A stretch of 64,000 nucleotides of DNA from the NCBI RefSeq assembly GCF_001885075.1, contig NZ_MODU01000004.1, forward strand, positions 3,844,001-3,908,000, in the 5' to 3' direction. Below the pieces are notes generated by a model. That model was not told where the DNA came from. It was given only the letters and a program-made list of their open reading frames with translations, and ran no database searches. The translations under genes and the position numbers were made by a program. This document shows, one piece after another, positions 27,885 to 35,770 of this stretch. How positions within the stretch are numbered: the stretch's first letter is position 1; each line of letters opens with the position of its first letter. The DNA is from Alteromonas sp. V450 (GTDB lineage: Bacteria > Pseudomonadota > Gammaproteobacteria > Enterobacterales > Alteromonadaceae).

Positions 27885-29300
27885 CGAACGTGACAATTCT
27901 GCTGTTATCTCACTGCTCTTAGCCACGTCAAACGCTGTTTTTCCTTGGTTGTTTTTGAGTGATACATCTGCACCATTGGCAAGCAAATAACGCAAATTTT
28001 CAAGCTTGCCTAAGTAGGCTGCGTCGATTAGTGGTGTATCTCCGTTATTATTAGCTATATTCACATCGGCTCCATTTGAAACCAGTAGTTTAACTAATTC
28101 AAAGTTGTTTGTGCTCCATCCCGCAATAATCAGCGCTGTATCTCCTGCCATGGTTTGAATATCAAGGTTGGCGCCTTGGTCTATGAGTAATTTAGCCCCG
28201 TTCAGTAAATAAGCCTCTTTTCTGAAATTAGAAATAAACAAGGGGAGAACAATGCTATTTGAGTCATGGATTTTTTTACTGTTTGTTGCTAAATCCAGCA
28301 GCATCTGAAAATATTCTTTCCTTTTCATTGCTAGCGCAAACGCAAATAGTGAATCGTTATTGATGCGAACATCTTCGAAATTTGCACCATATTTAATCAG
28401 GGATCTTGCCAACTCAACGCGGTTTAACATCACAGATTGATAGAAAGCTTCGGTAATAATCTCTTTTTTGTGCAGTACCGACTCGGTTACTGCATTGTTC
28501 AATGCTTCGAGATCATTATCTACTATTGCGTTAATAACTGGATGACTAGGGGGTACAGCCGGCTTAGCATTATTTATAACGCTTTGTAACCAAGAGTAAA
28601 TTGAAGAGACTCTTGTGTAATATTCTCCTACACCATAGTGACCTTCAGCAAAGCCGTGTCCGTCTTGATAAGAACTTATTCCAATAACTACCGGTTTGTT
28701 ATTAACAATTAGAAATGCTGGGCCACCACTATCTCCTCGTGAACTTATCCCTTCGTACTTGGTCGCTTCCCCAGGGCTATTAAAGATAAATTCAAGCACA
28801 TTTTCATTCGCGCTAGCTACGGTATTTGTTGCGCCTCGCTGCTTAGCATCATCGCGAATTAAGCCATCCCGACCGTTGCCAAAAGTGCCTCTACCTACAA
28901 AAATAACTTGCTGTCCTACTTCGTTTCTTTTCCGGTTTAGGATAGCTGGTTTACCGTGTGCTATTGGGTCTTTAAGTTGCACCAGTGCTGCATCGAAAAC
29001 TTCATCATTTATCCGGTTAAATCTAGGGTGAATAAAGATATTTTCTACTCGATAAATATAGTCGTCATGTCGAGCCGAAAAAACCTCCTCTTCTTTTCCT
29101 TCTACGCAATGTGCCGCTGTTAACAACCAACTCTTATCAATCAATGTTGCGGCGCAACCTGCTATGTAAGCTACAGAGCCAGAATATTCATCGCCAAGTG
29201 CTACATACTTTTTATCCTCTACATCATGCCTTATCACTATTCCATTAGCGGTTGAGGTTGTTATGAGCGCGGCTAACAAAATGATTGTATTGCGTATCAA
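27879..29300 (-). CDS. Secreted trypsin-like serine protease fused to ankyrin repeats
   Basis: A 473-residue protein: signal peptide (residues 1-19), then an S1 protease domain (about 20-240) with a complete catalytic triad, His64 in LLTAAHC, Asp103 in VFDAALVQL and Ser191 in SRGDSGGPAF. From about 255 to 465 there are ankyrin repeats, for example GDTALIIAGWSTNNFELVK and GDTPLIDAAYLGKLENLRY. The start is TTG at 29300. Protease domains joined to ankyrin repeats suggest a secreted protein that binds a partner before cleaving it. It is unusually large for a cassette; its stop lies in an attC-like core. Confidence 0.85.
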   Translation of the reverse strand: MIRNTIILLAALITTSTANGIVIRHDVEDKKYVALGDEYSGSVAYIAGCAATLIDKSWLLTAAHCVEGKEEEVFSARHDDYIYRVENIFIHPRFNRINDEVFDAALVQLKDPIAHGKPAILNRKRNEVGQQVIFVGRGTFGNGRDGLIRDDAKQRGATNTVASANENVLEFIFNSPGEATKYEGISSRGDSGGPAFLIVNNKPVVIGISSYQDGHGFAEGHYGVGEYYTRVSSIYSWLQSVINNAKPAVPPSHPVINAIVDNDLEALNNAVTESVLHKKEIITEAFYQSVMLNRVELARSLIKYGANFEDVRINNDSLFAFALAMKRKEYFQMLLDLATNSKKIHDSNSIVLPLFISNFRKEAYLLNGAKLLIDQGANLDIQTMAGDTALIIAGWSTNNFELVKLLVSNGADVNIANNNGDTPLIDAAYLGKLENLRYLLANGADVSLKNNQGKTAFDVAKSSEITAELSRSH

Positions 29301-29440
29301 AATCAGTATCCCTATTTCCTGAAGGTTGAACGTATATAAGACTGTAATGGAAAGCTATTCAGCGCTGGCATGTGAACTTAATTTCAAGTTAAAACCCAAG
29401 GTCACATGGTTGCGCATCTCAAAAAACGAGCTGATGTTTG

Positions 29441-29809
29441 CTACAAGTTACTTTTTGCTTTACTTATTGCAGCTTGAAGAGCGGGGTTAACGGGTAGCCG
29501 TTTAAAAGGGCTGATATTTGCGCCACCAGTATTTCCAGCAGGAACTAACCCTATGGCTGTTTTTGTTGCAGCACCGAGTATACGAATAATTTGGCCTATG
29601 GCCTCTTTGATGTTTTGTTGATCTAGCGCCCATAAGAACATTAAACAATGAACTCGTACATGCCACCATGTAGATTCTTGCCCTAAAACGTGGGCGTTTT
29701 CCAAATGAATGAAAGCCTCCGTTGGTTTGTTTGCCAACGCTAAATTTTTTGCATTTGCTATTTCTGCCTTCACGAAGGGGGCAATGTTTTTAGAAAATTT
29801 ACTGATCAT
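29441..29809 (-). CDS. DUF3703-family protein
   Basis: A 122-residue protein matching DUF3703: SKNIAPFVKAEIANAKNLA, HLENAHVLGQESTWWHVRVH, and GAATKTAIGLVPAGNTGGAN. The function is unknown; relatives are often near metal-resistance or formaldehyde genes. ATG at 29809 is used because AAGGGA lies upstream; the 20-residue extension to 29869 lacks support. Confidence 0.85.
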   Translation of the reverse strand: MISKFSKNIAPFVKAEIANAKNLALANKPTEAFIHLENAHVLGQESTWWHVRVHCLMFLWALDQQNIKEAIGQIIRILGAATKTAIGLVPAGNTGGANISPFKRLPVNPALQAAISKAKSNL

Positions 29810-29916
29810 ATTGTTATCCCTTTCAAAACGCTTAAGACTTTTCAGAGTTGTGTGAATTGAGCGAAGCACAAACGCAAGGCAGTGGTTTTATGCTTGTTTA
29901 CGCCATTTTTTACATA

Positions 29917-30240
29917 CTATACGGTTAAAATGAAAGCAAAAACAAATGCGACAAAAAATGACACTAACGTTGCTTTTAGCGTTAAAGGGGGAAATTTATC
30001 TCTCATCATGCATAAAAATGTTGGCGCTTTATCAATTGAAGACGCGTCTTTTTCAATAAGCTCGTGTGCCTGAATATCAAAAGCAGAGCATATTGACATG
30101 ATTGATTCGGGTGACGCGCTCCCCGATTTCTCGATGCGTTGGACTGTTCTTAAACTGATCCCTGCAACTTCCGCGAGATGTGATTGACTCCACGCCTTAG
30201 ACTCTCTTAATTGCTTCAATCTTTGAATGTTTAATTGCAT
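29917..30240 (-). CDS. XRE-type HTH protein with C-terminal membrane anchor
   Basis: A 107-residue protein. Residues 3-60 form an XRE HTH (LKQLRESKAWSQSHLAEVAG, ISLRTVQRIEKSG). The last 20 residues are hydrophobic (ATLVSFFVAFVFAFILTV), suggesting a membrane-tethered regulator. A perfect inverted repeat at 30262-30283 lies just upstream and could be its operator. A second protein with the same HTH style is at 33143. Confidence 0.8.
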   Translation of the reverse strand: MQLNIQRLKQLRESKAWSQSHLAEVAGISLRTVQRIEKSGSASPESIMSICSAFDIQAHELIEKDASSIDKAPTFLCMMRDKFPPLTLKATLVSFFVAFVFAFILTV

Positions 30241-30261
30241 TTCCATACTGACTTCCTCAAT

Positions 30262-30283
30262 GATAATTTCTTAAATAATTATC
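30262..30283 (-). promoter_or_regulatory. Candidate operator of the 29917 XRE gene
   Basis: GATAATT-N8-AATTATC, a perfect 7-bp inverted repeat 22 bases before the XRE start codon. Autoregulation is inferred from position only. Confidence 0.4.
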
Positions 30284-30410
30284 GTGATAAAGCCCCTACG
30301 TTGATACGTCATCCATATGACATTGAGTGACAAAGTCGCGCCAAGCGAGTTAAGTACTATGTTAATTGTTTTGCGTTAAAGTCAATAAAGACAGCACCTG
30401 TAGCGTATTG

Positions 30411-30650
30411 TTAAGCGCCGTTATCATGCCGGTGTTTCTTAATAGATTTGGAAATGGCGTTTGTTTTTTCTCTGGAGCGTCTGTGGCACGCTTTTCTATC
30501 GTCAGAATGGCCTGACGAACAGTTAGAACCTTCTCCTTTTATAATAGCTGAGGTGGTGTTGTAGATGGCGTCTACACCATCGTTCGGTGTGTTAATAGTG
30601 CCGCAGCCACCAAGGCTGAGTAAAAGAAAAAGTGCTGTTGAGTATTTCAC
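30411..30650 (-). CDS. Small putative lipoprotein
   Basis: A 79-residue protein with a lipoprotein signal (lipobox SLGGC at 13-17) and a short polar, His/Lys/Arg-rich mature part with two further cysteines (NCSSGHSDDRKACHRR). The start is GTG. Its TAA stop is in a GTTAAGC attC-like core at 30410-30416. The family is not recognised. Confidence 0.6.
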   Translation of the reverse strand: MKYSTALFLLLSLGGCGTINTPNDGVDAIYNTTSAIIKGEGSNCSSGHSDDRKACHRRSREKTNAISKSIKKHRHDNGA

Positions 30651-30959
30651 TAAGCTAAATCCTTTTTTATAAGCTAACTTTCAGAATATGCTTTCCATTC
30701 GAATCATGGTTCTAAATTTATACTTCTCTTTTGAATATTGCTAGCACCTAGGTTGATGCGCCCTATGCCAAATTTGTATCTGGTGCAAAAAAACGTTTCC
30801 ATCCCGGTTGACGTAGCGCATTCAAGTATTTATCTCAATTTAAATCATCAAGCTTGCCATCAAAAAGCAAGGTCAGTAGGGCAATTTACTCAGAGAAACA
30901 TGAGGCGGTTTATCTGTTAAGCGTTTTTTATGCCGTTCCACTATAATTAGTAAACCCTC
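30651..30959. other. Gene-free stretch in the distal array
   Basis: No supportable gene. AGCTAAC at 30672-30678 and GTTAAGC at 30916-30922 resemble attC outer cores but are 245 bp apart, too far for one attC. It may be a decayed cassette. Confidence 0.35.
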
Positions 30960-31238
30960 TCATTGGCGCTCTGTTCGTTCCTTTACAGCAGACGCTAATA
31001 AAGAAATAGAAGCCGCATAGGTGAAGAAGAAAAGAAAATACCCAATGGCCAAGCAAATTACCCCGAACACACTGCTTTCAATTGAAATGCTGTATATCAA
31101 ATAAACTGATATGGGTAATGGATAAATCGAAACAGGTTTGGTTTTAACGTAAGTGACCAGCTTATTTCTTATGACGGGGGCGGCTAAAACCACAATAGGA
31201 ATGAACAGCAATCCTACGAATAAAATATCTATCTTCAT
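30960..31238 (-). CDS. Hypothetical membrane protein coupled to the GFA gene
   Basis: A 92-residue protein with three hydrophobic segments (start to 20, 42-60, 64-84). Its ATG overlaps the TGA of the upstream GFA-family gene in an ATGA junction, so the two are probably translationally coupled and moved as one two-gene cassette. No family is recognised. Confidence 0.6.
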   Translation of the reverse strand: MKIDILFVGLLFIPIVVLAAPVIRNKLVTYVKTKPVSIYPLPISVYLIYSISIESSVFGVICLAIGYFLFFFTYAASISLLASAVKERTERQ

Positions 31239-31624
31239 ACCACACCTTGCTCAAAATTGGGTAATGCAGCCAATTTATGAACCCATTGAAGTTGAGACTC
31301 ACAATAAATATTGATTGCTGGTTTAATTTCCGGAGCCTTATCTATTGACCCTAGGTATAAAATTTTAAGGCCAGCAAGTTTAGAATTTTGATTATAAATC
31401 GGCGTGCCGCAATGCTCACAGAAACTTTTAGAAGCGTTTTCTGACACTTGCACAGTTTTCAATGAGCCACTTTTCAAAATAAAAGCTTCACTGGTAACAA
31501 CGGTATATGTTGAAAATGCACTTCCATTCATTTTGCGGCAAAGATTGCAGTGGCAATTAACAATAACGCTAATTTCATCCGACGAGCTAAACCGAACGCT
31601 TTGACAGTGACAACTTCCTTCCAT
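31235..31624 (-). CDS. GFA/CENP-V-family zinc protein
   Basis: A 129-residue protein with the GFA fold ligands: CHCQSVRFSS at 5-14, NCHCNLCRKMNGSAFSTY around 24-41, and SFCEHCGTPIYNQ around 67-79. Members bind zinc; some are glutathione-dependent formaldehyde-activating enzymes, but most have unknown substrates. ATG at 31624 has AAAGGA upstream. It forms a two-gene cassette with the 30960 gene. Confidence 0.9.
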   Translation of the reverse strand: MEGSCHCQSVRFSSSDEISVIVNCHCNLCRKMNGSAFSTYTVVTSEAFILKSGSLKTVQVSENASKSFCEHCGTPIYNQNSKLAGLKILYLGSIDKAPEIKPAINIYCESQLQWVHKLAALPNFEQGVV

Positions 31625-31650
31625 GAATTATCCTTTTAGAGAAACAAACG

Positions 31651-31766
31651 GTGTAACACTCAACTACAGGGCGATAGCACATGGGCTAAATGTTGGGACA
31701 AAGTGATACCGCCCATGTGTTTGTGTTCCGCTGAACGAAGTGAGCACCAACAGTTGTTTGTAATCG
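31651..31766 (-). repeat. Degenerate attC
   Basis: Left core GTGTAAC intact. The arms still show the array pattern (CATGGGCTAAA ... GCCCATGTG, TTCCGCTGAACGAAGTGAGC), but the right core has become GTAATCG. Confidence 0.65.
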
Positions 31767-32105
31767 TTAGTTTGTTATAACTTCCACTTGGGTTTTTGAT
31801 GTAGCTGCGAGCTCGATTACTTCGCCATAGGTTAAGCCATCAAGCTTTTTGCTTAGTATATCGTAGTTCATACCTGACATCGCAGGGTCGTCAATCATAT
31901 CGTATACACTATTAACATCAGAAAACTGGATAGCTAGCAAAGCCATCAAAAATTCCTGCTTTTTATTTCTTGGCAGTTTTTTTAAGAGCGTATTGATATC
32001 ACTTTGAATAGACTTACTGCTGTTACCATTAAACACAAAATTGTCTGGAACACTGGTACAACCAAATGAAATTAGTAGAGCGAGGGCTAAAACGAACTTT
32101 TTCAT
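31767..32105 (-). CDS. Small putative lipoprotein
   Basis: A 112-residue protein with a lipoprotein signal (LALLISFGC) and a helical mature part including LKKLPRNKKQEFLMALLAIQ and KKLDGLTYGEVIELA. It resembles DUF6694-type lipoproteins, with low certainty. ATG at 32105 has AAAGGA upstream. It lies in a cassette with degraded attC on both sides. Confidence 0.6.
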   Translation of the reverse strand: MKKFVLALALLISFGCTSVPDNFVFNGNSSKSIQSDINTLLKKLPRNKKQEFLMALLAIQFSDVNSVYDMIDDPAMSGMNYDILSKKLDGLTYGEVIELAATSKTQVEVITN

Positions 32106-32119
32106 AAACATCCTTTTAA

Positions 32120-32222
32120 ATATAACGCCCTGTTCATGGGCTGAAAAATGCGTAGCTAAAATGTGTAGCGAAGCGAAACTAAGCTAGACTTTAGCAGTTC
32201 CGCTTGAACTGATTTTTATAAC
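32120..32222 (-). repeat. Degenerate attC
   Basis: Left core ATATAAC and arm ACGCCCTG resemble the attC at 45287. The right core is lost (ends TTTTTATAACG). The central TAGCTAAAATGTG / AAACTAAGCTA part remains. Confidence 0.55.
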
Positions 32223-32569
32223 GATTTTTCAATAGGCTTTGAAATTTCTTGCCCACCAAGTATAAAAGCTAACATAAACGCTAACTCATCTATTAGCCAT
32301 AAATTAGCTAATCCTGTCAGGAGTAATACCACTATTAAGGCAAAGCCAGGCATGAGAAATGTGAGAAAACTATCTTTTCTTTGGCTTGGAAAAAGGGATA
32401 AGTATAAAAAAGCTAATGCAACGCCACAAAAGGCTGATAGTAAATAAGGCATTAAGTTAATAGGGGTTATCTCAATTTCTGAATACAAGCCACGCATGAA
32501 AAAAAGCGTCAATGCCGTTACGACTGAGATTATAATTGTTGATTTTATATTTTTCGGTGTAAGAAGCAT
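32216..32569 (-). CDS. Hypothetical four-helix membrane protein
   Basis: A 117-residue protein with four hydrophobic segments and little polar sequence (ending FILGGQEISKPIEKSL). ATG at 32569 has AAAGGAA upstream. No family is recognised. Confidence 0.6.
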   Translation of the reverse strand: MLLTPKNIKSTIIISVVTALTLFFMRGLYSEIEITPINLMPYLLSAFCGVALAFLYLSLFPSQRKDSFLTFLMPGFALIVVLLLTGLANLWLIDELAFMLAFILGGQEISKPIEKSL

Positions 32570-32586
32570 CGTGAATTTCCTTTTCG

Positions 32587-32611
32587 GTATAATGCTAAGC
32601 TAACGGGCACC
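32587..32611 (-). repeat. Truncated attC remnant
   Basis: Only the left arm remains: GTATAATGCTAAGCTAACGG, matching the left end of the attC at 39002, with AAC mutated to AAT and the rest deleted up to the stop codon of the next gene. Confidence 0.55.
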
Positions 32612-33022
32612 TTACTTTATTTCACTTTTGCCTAGGGCGTAAATAAAACCGCGTTTATCGGTTGGTGAAACAAGAACGACGTTACCGTTACCATAGGTTA
32701 TTAATAACCTATCCAAAGATAATGCTGCTGCGGATGCTAGTAGACGAGAAGGTTTTACCGACTTGATTTCGTCTAGTGGAATACTCCAACGGAACGGTCC
32801 GCAAGTGATTTTTAAAGATTCCTGGTTAACTTTAAACCGAAGTGACACTAAAAGCCAAATTGGAAAGAAGAAGCCAATTAACAATAGTAATATAGCAAGA
32901 AATAGCGACTCTGTTGATGTGGACTCGCTTAATATACGAAAAACTCCATAAAGACATATGACGCTGGCAAAATAAGTTATACCGACTATCCAGTTGCCCC
33001 TCTTCGATTTAAATTCCTTCAT
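32612..33022 (-). CDS. Membrane protein with bacterial PH-like domain
   Basis: A 136-residue protein: two N-terminal hydrophobic segments (about 12-30 and 38-60), then a short domain with LKITCGPFRWSIPLDEIKSV and SAAALSLDRLLITYGNGN, typical of small bacterial PH (bPH) proteins. The role is unknown. It has lost its own attC, so it can no longer be excised singly. Confidence 0.72.
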   Translation of the reverse strand: MKEFKSKRGNWIVGITYFASVICLYGVFRILSESTSTESLFLAILLLLIGFFFPIWLLVSLRFKVNQESLKITCGPFRWSIPLDEIKSVKPSRLLASAAALSLDRLLITYGNGNVVLVSPTDKRGFIYALGKSEIK

Positions 33023-33038
33023 CTAATCTCTAAGTAGA

Positions 33039-33148
33039 ATATAGCTTACCAATAACGGACGCAGGCACGTGAGGCATAATAGCGGAGCCGCCCCCCGTGT
33101 GTCTGCGCCCCAGCGTACGAAGTGAACGAGTTAATTGGGCTGTTAGCT
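33039..33148 (-). repeat. attC (left core mutated)
   Basis: 110 bp. Right core GTTAGCT intact; left core ATATAGC carries AAC to AGC. Arms TAACGGACGCAGGCACGTG and GCGCCCCAGCGTACGAAG match the array. Confidence 0.8.
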
Positions 33149-33739
33149 GCCAGTTTCATTTTGACTATGTTTGATGTTTTTCTGTGCAATATTGCTAGCT
33201 AAGTAAAATATAACACTAAACATAACCAAGGAAAGCAACATGGGAGCGACAATTGACGGGCCTATGTTTCCTAAGACTCCAAAAATCGAAAAAATGGCAA
33301 GGAAGATAAACCCTGTGCGGACATGTGACTTTAGTGAAACGTTGGGGGTTGAACTGGCAGAGAAATACCATTTAAAACCGCAATAAATAATACTAAATAC
33401 TGCGACTAAGTTAGCGATGAAGGAAATAGGCTTTAATATATCTATGAGTAAACTAATAGCGGAAATAAACACCGAACAAGCTAATAAAGCTAACATGAAT
33501 TTGTTGGGGTTAGTGTCTGCAACTTGCGCAGACGTGTTAACGTTTAAGCTCTCTAGCGAGATTTGAAAAGTCGCAGCTAAGCATACTTTTGTTTCCATTG
33601 ATGCTTTGCTTTCAGATTCTACACGTTGAATTGTGCGCAAACTTAAGCCAGCCGCGTTAGCTAGTTGTTCCTGAGACCAACCAGACTTTTTTCTTAGTGC
33701 TTTTACAACAGTTGAATTAATCATTAATTCTTTTTCCAT
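33143..33739 (-). CDS. XRE-type HTH protein with C-terminal membrane domain
   Basis: A 198-residue protein. Residues 8-65 form an XRE HTH (VVKALRKKSGWSQEQLANAA, GLSLRTIQRVESES). Residues 80-190 hold four hydrophobic segments. It is a longer relative of the 29917 protein and probably a membrane-bound regulator. ATG at 33739 has AGAGGAAAC upstream; an internal ATG is at 33724. A perfect AT-rich palindrome at 33773-33787 may be its operator. The stop comes from the attC core. Confidence 0.82.
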   Translation of the reverse strand: MEKELMINSTVVKALRKKSGWSQEQLANAAGLSLRTIQRVESESKASMETKVCLAATFQISLESLNVNTSAQVADTNPNKFMLALLACSVFISAISLLIDILKPISFIANLVAVFSIIYCGFKWYFSASSTPNVSLKSHVRTGFIFLAIFSIFGVLGNIGPSIVAPMLLSLVMFSVIFYLASNIAQKNIKHSQNETGS

Positions 33740-33772
33740 TTTTTGTTTCCTCTGAATTTATGTAGAGGAATT

Positions 33773-33787
33773 AAATATCCAATATTT
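33773..33787 (-). promoter_or_regulatory. Candidate operator of the 33143 XRE gene
   Basis: AAATAT-CCA-ATATTT, a perfect 6-bp inverted repeat 34 bases upstream of the XRE start. Role inferred from position. Confidence 0.4.
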
Positions 33788-33849
33788 GTTGCATTAATCT
33801 ACGACAGTTACCCGCCATGGTATGCCAGATAGCCGCCAAATGCTGTGGC

Positions 33850-33951
33850 AGCTAACGCTCAGCCTTGATGCCTAATATACTAGCGAAGCGAGGAAGCTCA
33901 TGTATTCGTGCCCCAACGAACGCAGTGAGTGCCAATAATTGGTTGTTAGGC
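33850..33951 (-). repeat. attC
   Basis: 102 bp from AGCTAAC to GTTAGGC, with arms CGCTCAGCCTTGATGCC and CCCCAACGAACGCAGTGAGT. Confidence 0.88.
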
Positions 33952-33957
33952 AAGTAC

Positions 33958-34386
33958 CTAGAGCATACTCGAAATTTGTTTGCATATAGATACGTCATTA
34001 GCCCTAGCACTACTATATTTTTCTCCATTGTTTCTGAAAATTAACTTACAGCTTTGGCTTCTGCCATCCGGAGCGAAAGTTGATTTTGGATTATTCAATA
34101 CTATGCGCTTATTTGCAGGGTACACATAAGTTAATTCGATAGTTCCATTCCCCTTGTTATTAAGGGCGTAAAAAACGTCAAGATATTGTGTGTAGCCATA
34201 GTAAGTAAAAAATATAGGTGCCACAGGACAAAACAAAATTATTTTATATAAGCGTAAAGCTGTATCGTATTTAATCTTATAAATTAGGCCAATAACAAGA
34301 CTAAAAAATGCCGCTGCAATGGAGACATTTTTGATGACCTCAAAATGGAAGAGAGGTATAGCGGGATCTGTTAATGTGATATCCAT
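33958..34386 (-). CDS. Hypothetical membrane-anchored protein
   Basis: A 142-residue protein with two N-terminal hydrophobic segments (about 18-36 and 44-62) and a C-terminal domain with two or three cysteines (SQSCKLIFRNNGEKYSSA, VSICKQI). ATG at 34386 lacks a clear ribosome site. No family is recognised. Confidence 0.6.
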   Translation of the reverse strand: MDITLTDPAIPLFHFEVIKNVSIAAAFFSLVIGLIYKIKYDTALRLYKIILFCPVAPIFFTYYGYTQYLDVFYALNNKGNGTIELTYVYPANKRIVLNNPKSTFAPDGRSQSCKLIFRNNGEKYSSARANDVSICKQISSML

Positions 34387-34393
34387 GACAAGT

Positions 34394-34490
34394 GTCTAAC
34401 TTTTCAATAACGGGGGCAGGCACATAGTGCATAATGGCGAAACCGCCCAGCGTGTATGCGTCCCAGCGAGCGCTAATTCGTTTGTTATAT
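34394..34490 (-). repeat. attC
   Basis: 97 bp from GTCTAAC to GTTATAT; arm TTTTCAATAACGGGGGCAGG belongs to the same subgroup as 35651 and 40889. Confidence 0.92.
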
Positions 34491-34502
34491 TCCAGCCATG
34501 CT

Positions 34503-34530
34503 TTGCAATGCGCATCTGTATGCGTATACT
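34503..34530 (+). promoter_or_regulatory. Promoter of the ccdAB cassette
   Basis: TTGCAA and TATACT with a 16-bp spacer, ending 28 bases before the ccdA start. It lets the toxin-antitoxin pair be expressed against the direction of the array. Confidence 0.6.
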
Positions 34531-34558
34531 TGGTTGTGAGATTAGTTGGAGTGATACA

Positions 34559-34804
34559 ATGCAAGATTTATATGACGTCCATGCCCCCAAGAAAGCGACA
34601 AATCTAAGCTTAAATAGCGACTTATTGCAAAAAGCTCGAAGTTTAAAAGTTAACCTGTCTGCGACCTTAGAGCAAGCACTTAGGGACAAGCTAAAAAGTA
34701 TTGAAGCGGAGAAATGGAAAAAAGAAAACAAAGCTGCCATAGCTGCATATAACGAGTTTGTTGCTGAGAACGGCTGTATAGGTGATGAATACAGGAACTT
34801 CTAA
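34559..34804 (+). CDS. ccdA: CcdA-family antitoxin
   Basis: An 81-residue protein. The N-terminal half is a ribbon-helix-helix DNA-binding domain (KKATNLSLNSDLLQKARSLK, NLSATLEQALRDKL). The C-terminal half ends ENKAAIAAYNEFVAENGCIG, typical of the CcdA toxin-binding tail. ATG at 34559 has GGAG upstream; the longer frame is attC read-through. Its stop overlaps the ccdB start by one base. It is read on + inside a cassette whose neighbours are on -. Confidence 0.92.
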   Translation: MQDLYDVHAPKKATNLSLNSDLLQKARSLKVNLSATLEQALRDKLKSIEAEKWKKENKAAIAAYNEFVAENGCIGDEYRNF

Positions 34805-35121
34805 TGGCGCAATTTGATGTTTACAGAAACCCAAGCAAGAAAACTGATAAAGCTTACCCTTTTCTTGTTGATGTTCAAAACTCTGTAATTGACCAATTGG
34901 TAACAAGGCTGGTTGTACCGTTAACAACTAGCAATACTAAAAACAGTTTTTACATGAAGAAGCTGACGCCGGAAATAGAATTCGAGGGCACTACATATTT
35001 ATTTCTAGCACAACAACTTAGTTCCATACCCGAAGACGTGCTCAACGAACGCATTGGTTCGTTGGAGCAATCCAGAGAACTGCTGATAGATGCAATAGAC
35101 TTCGCTATCACTGGAATATAA
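34804..35121 (+). CDS. ccdB: CcdB-family toxin (gyrase poison)
   Basis: A 105-residue protein matching CcdB: FDVYRNPSKKTDKAYPFLVD at the N-terminus, QNSVIDQLVTRLVVPL, and the C-terminal SLEQSRELLIDAIDFAITGI with the terminal residues known in F-plasmid CcdB to be needed for gyrase poisoning (GI there is W-G-I). It is intact in length. It is coupled to ccdA by a one-base overlap. Its stop lies in the left attC core at 35116. Confidence 0.92.
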   Translation: MAQFDVYRNPSKKTDKAYPFLVDVQNSVIDQLVTRLVVPLTTSNTKNSFYMKKLTPEIEFEGTTYLFLAQQLSSIPEDVLNERIGSLEQSRELLIDAIDFAITGI

Positions 35122-35229
35122 CACCCGCATAAAGGGCGATAACGCATGGGCTAAAATAGGAACGAAGTGAACCAGCCCATGTGTTAGCGTTCCAGCGAGC
35201 TTGCGAGCGATTTAATGCGTTTGTTATAA
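35116..35229 (-). repeat. attC
   Basis: 114 bp from ATATAAC to GTTATAA; arm ACACCCGCATAAAGGGCGAT, subgroup shared with 36703 and 42679. Confidence 0.93.
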
Positions 35230-35631
35230 GCCGCCCCGCTCCCAAGCTAATACTGACTTTACGACAGGTTTAAAACCCGCCCGACAATAAAACTGCGAAG
35301 CTGAGTCCGTACTTAAAGTGAACTTGTTTACTGCAGTCAACTCAGGTGCATCAAGCAATGCCGTTAACAATGAACTACCAATTCCGGTATTTCGCAGACC
35401 ATTTAAAGTAAAGAAGTCCATGATGTACGCATGAGTACAATAGTCTGTTACAACCCTTGCAAATGCAACCTGACATCCCTTTGAATAAGCTGCAATACAA
35501 AAGGAGTTTTGGATAGTGTTAACCACAGTTTCTAAAGAACGGCCTTTCGCCCAATACGAATCTTGAGACAAGAAACGATGAATTAACTCAACGTCGAGCT
35601 TCGTTTTATCAGATGAGATTTCAATTTCCAT
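35224..35631 (-). CDS. GNAT-family N-acetyltransferase
   Basis: A 135-residue single-domain GNAT protein. Visible: substrate-side strand FCIAAYSKGCQVAFARVVTD, central DFFTLNGLRNTGIGSSLLTA with the acetyl-CoA loop (RNTGIGSS), and the late SQFYCRAGFKPV. The substrate is unknown. GNAT genes are among the most frequent integron cargo. Confidence 0.9.
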   Translation of the reverse strand: MEIEISSDKTKLDVELIHRFLSQDSYWAKGRSLETVVNTIQNSFCIAAYSKGCQVAFARVVTDYCTHAYIMDFFTLNGLRNTGIGSSLLTALLDAPELTAVNKFTLSTDSASQFYCRAGFKPVVKSVLAWERGGL

Positions 35632-35650
35632 AGCTCAACTCTGGTAAGGC

Positions 35651-35758
35651 TTATAACTTTTCAATAACGGGCGCAGGCACGTAGGGCATAATGGCGAAGC
35701 GGCCCACATGTTTGCATCCCAGCCCGCGCAGCGGGCGAACTTGATTTGTTTGTTATAT
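35651..35758 (-). repeat. attC
   Basis: 108 bp from TTATAAC to GTTATAT; arm TTTTCAATAACGGGCGCAGG. Confidence 0.93.
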
Positions 35759-35770
35759 GCAAAAATACAG

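Noticed and set aside
30672..30922. attC spanning AGCTAAC to GTTAAGC
   Set aside because: 250 bp is too long and the inside shows no attC symmetry.
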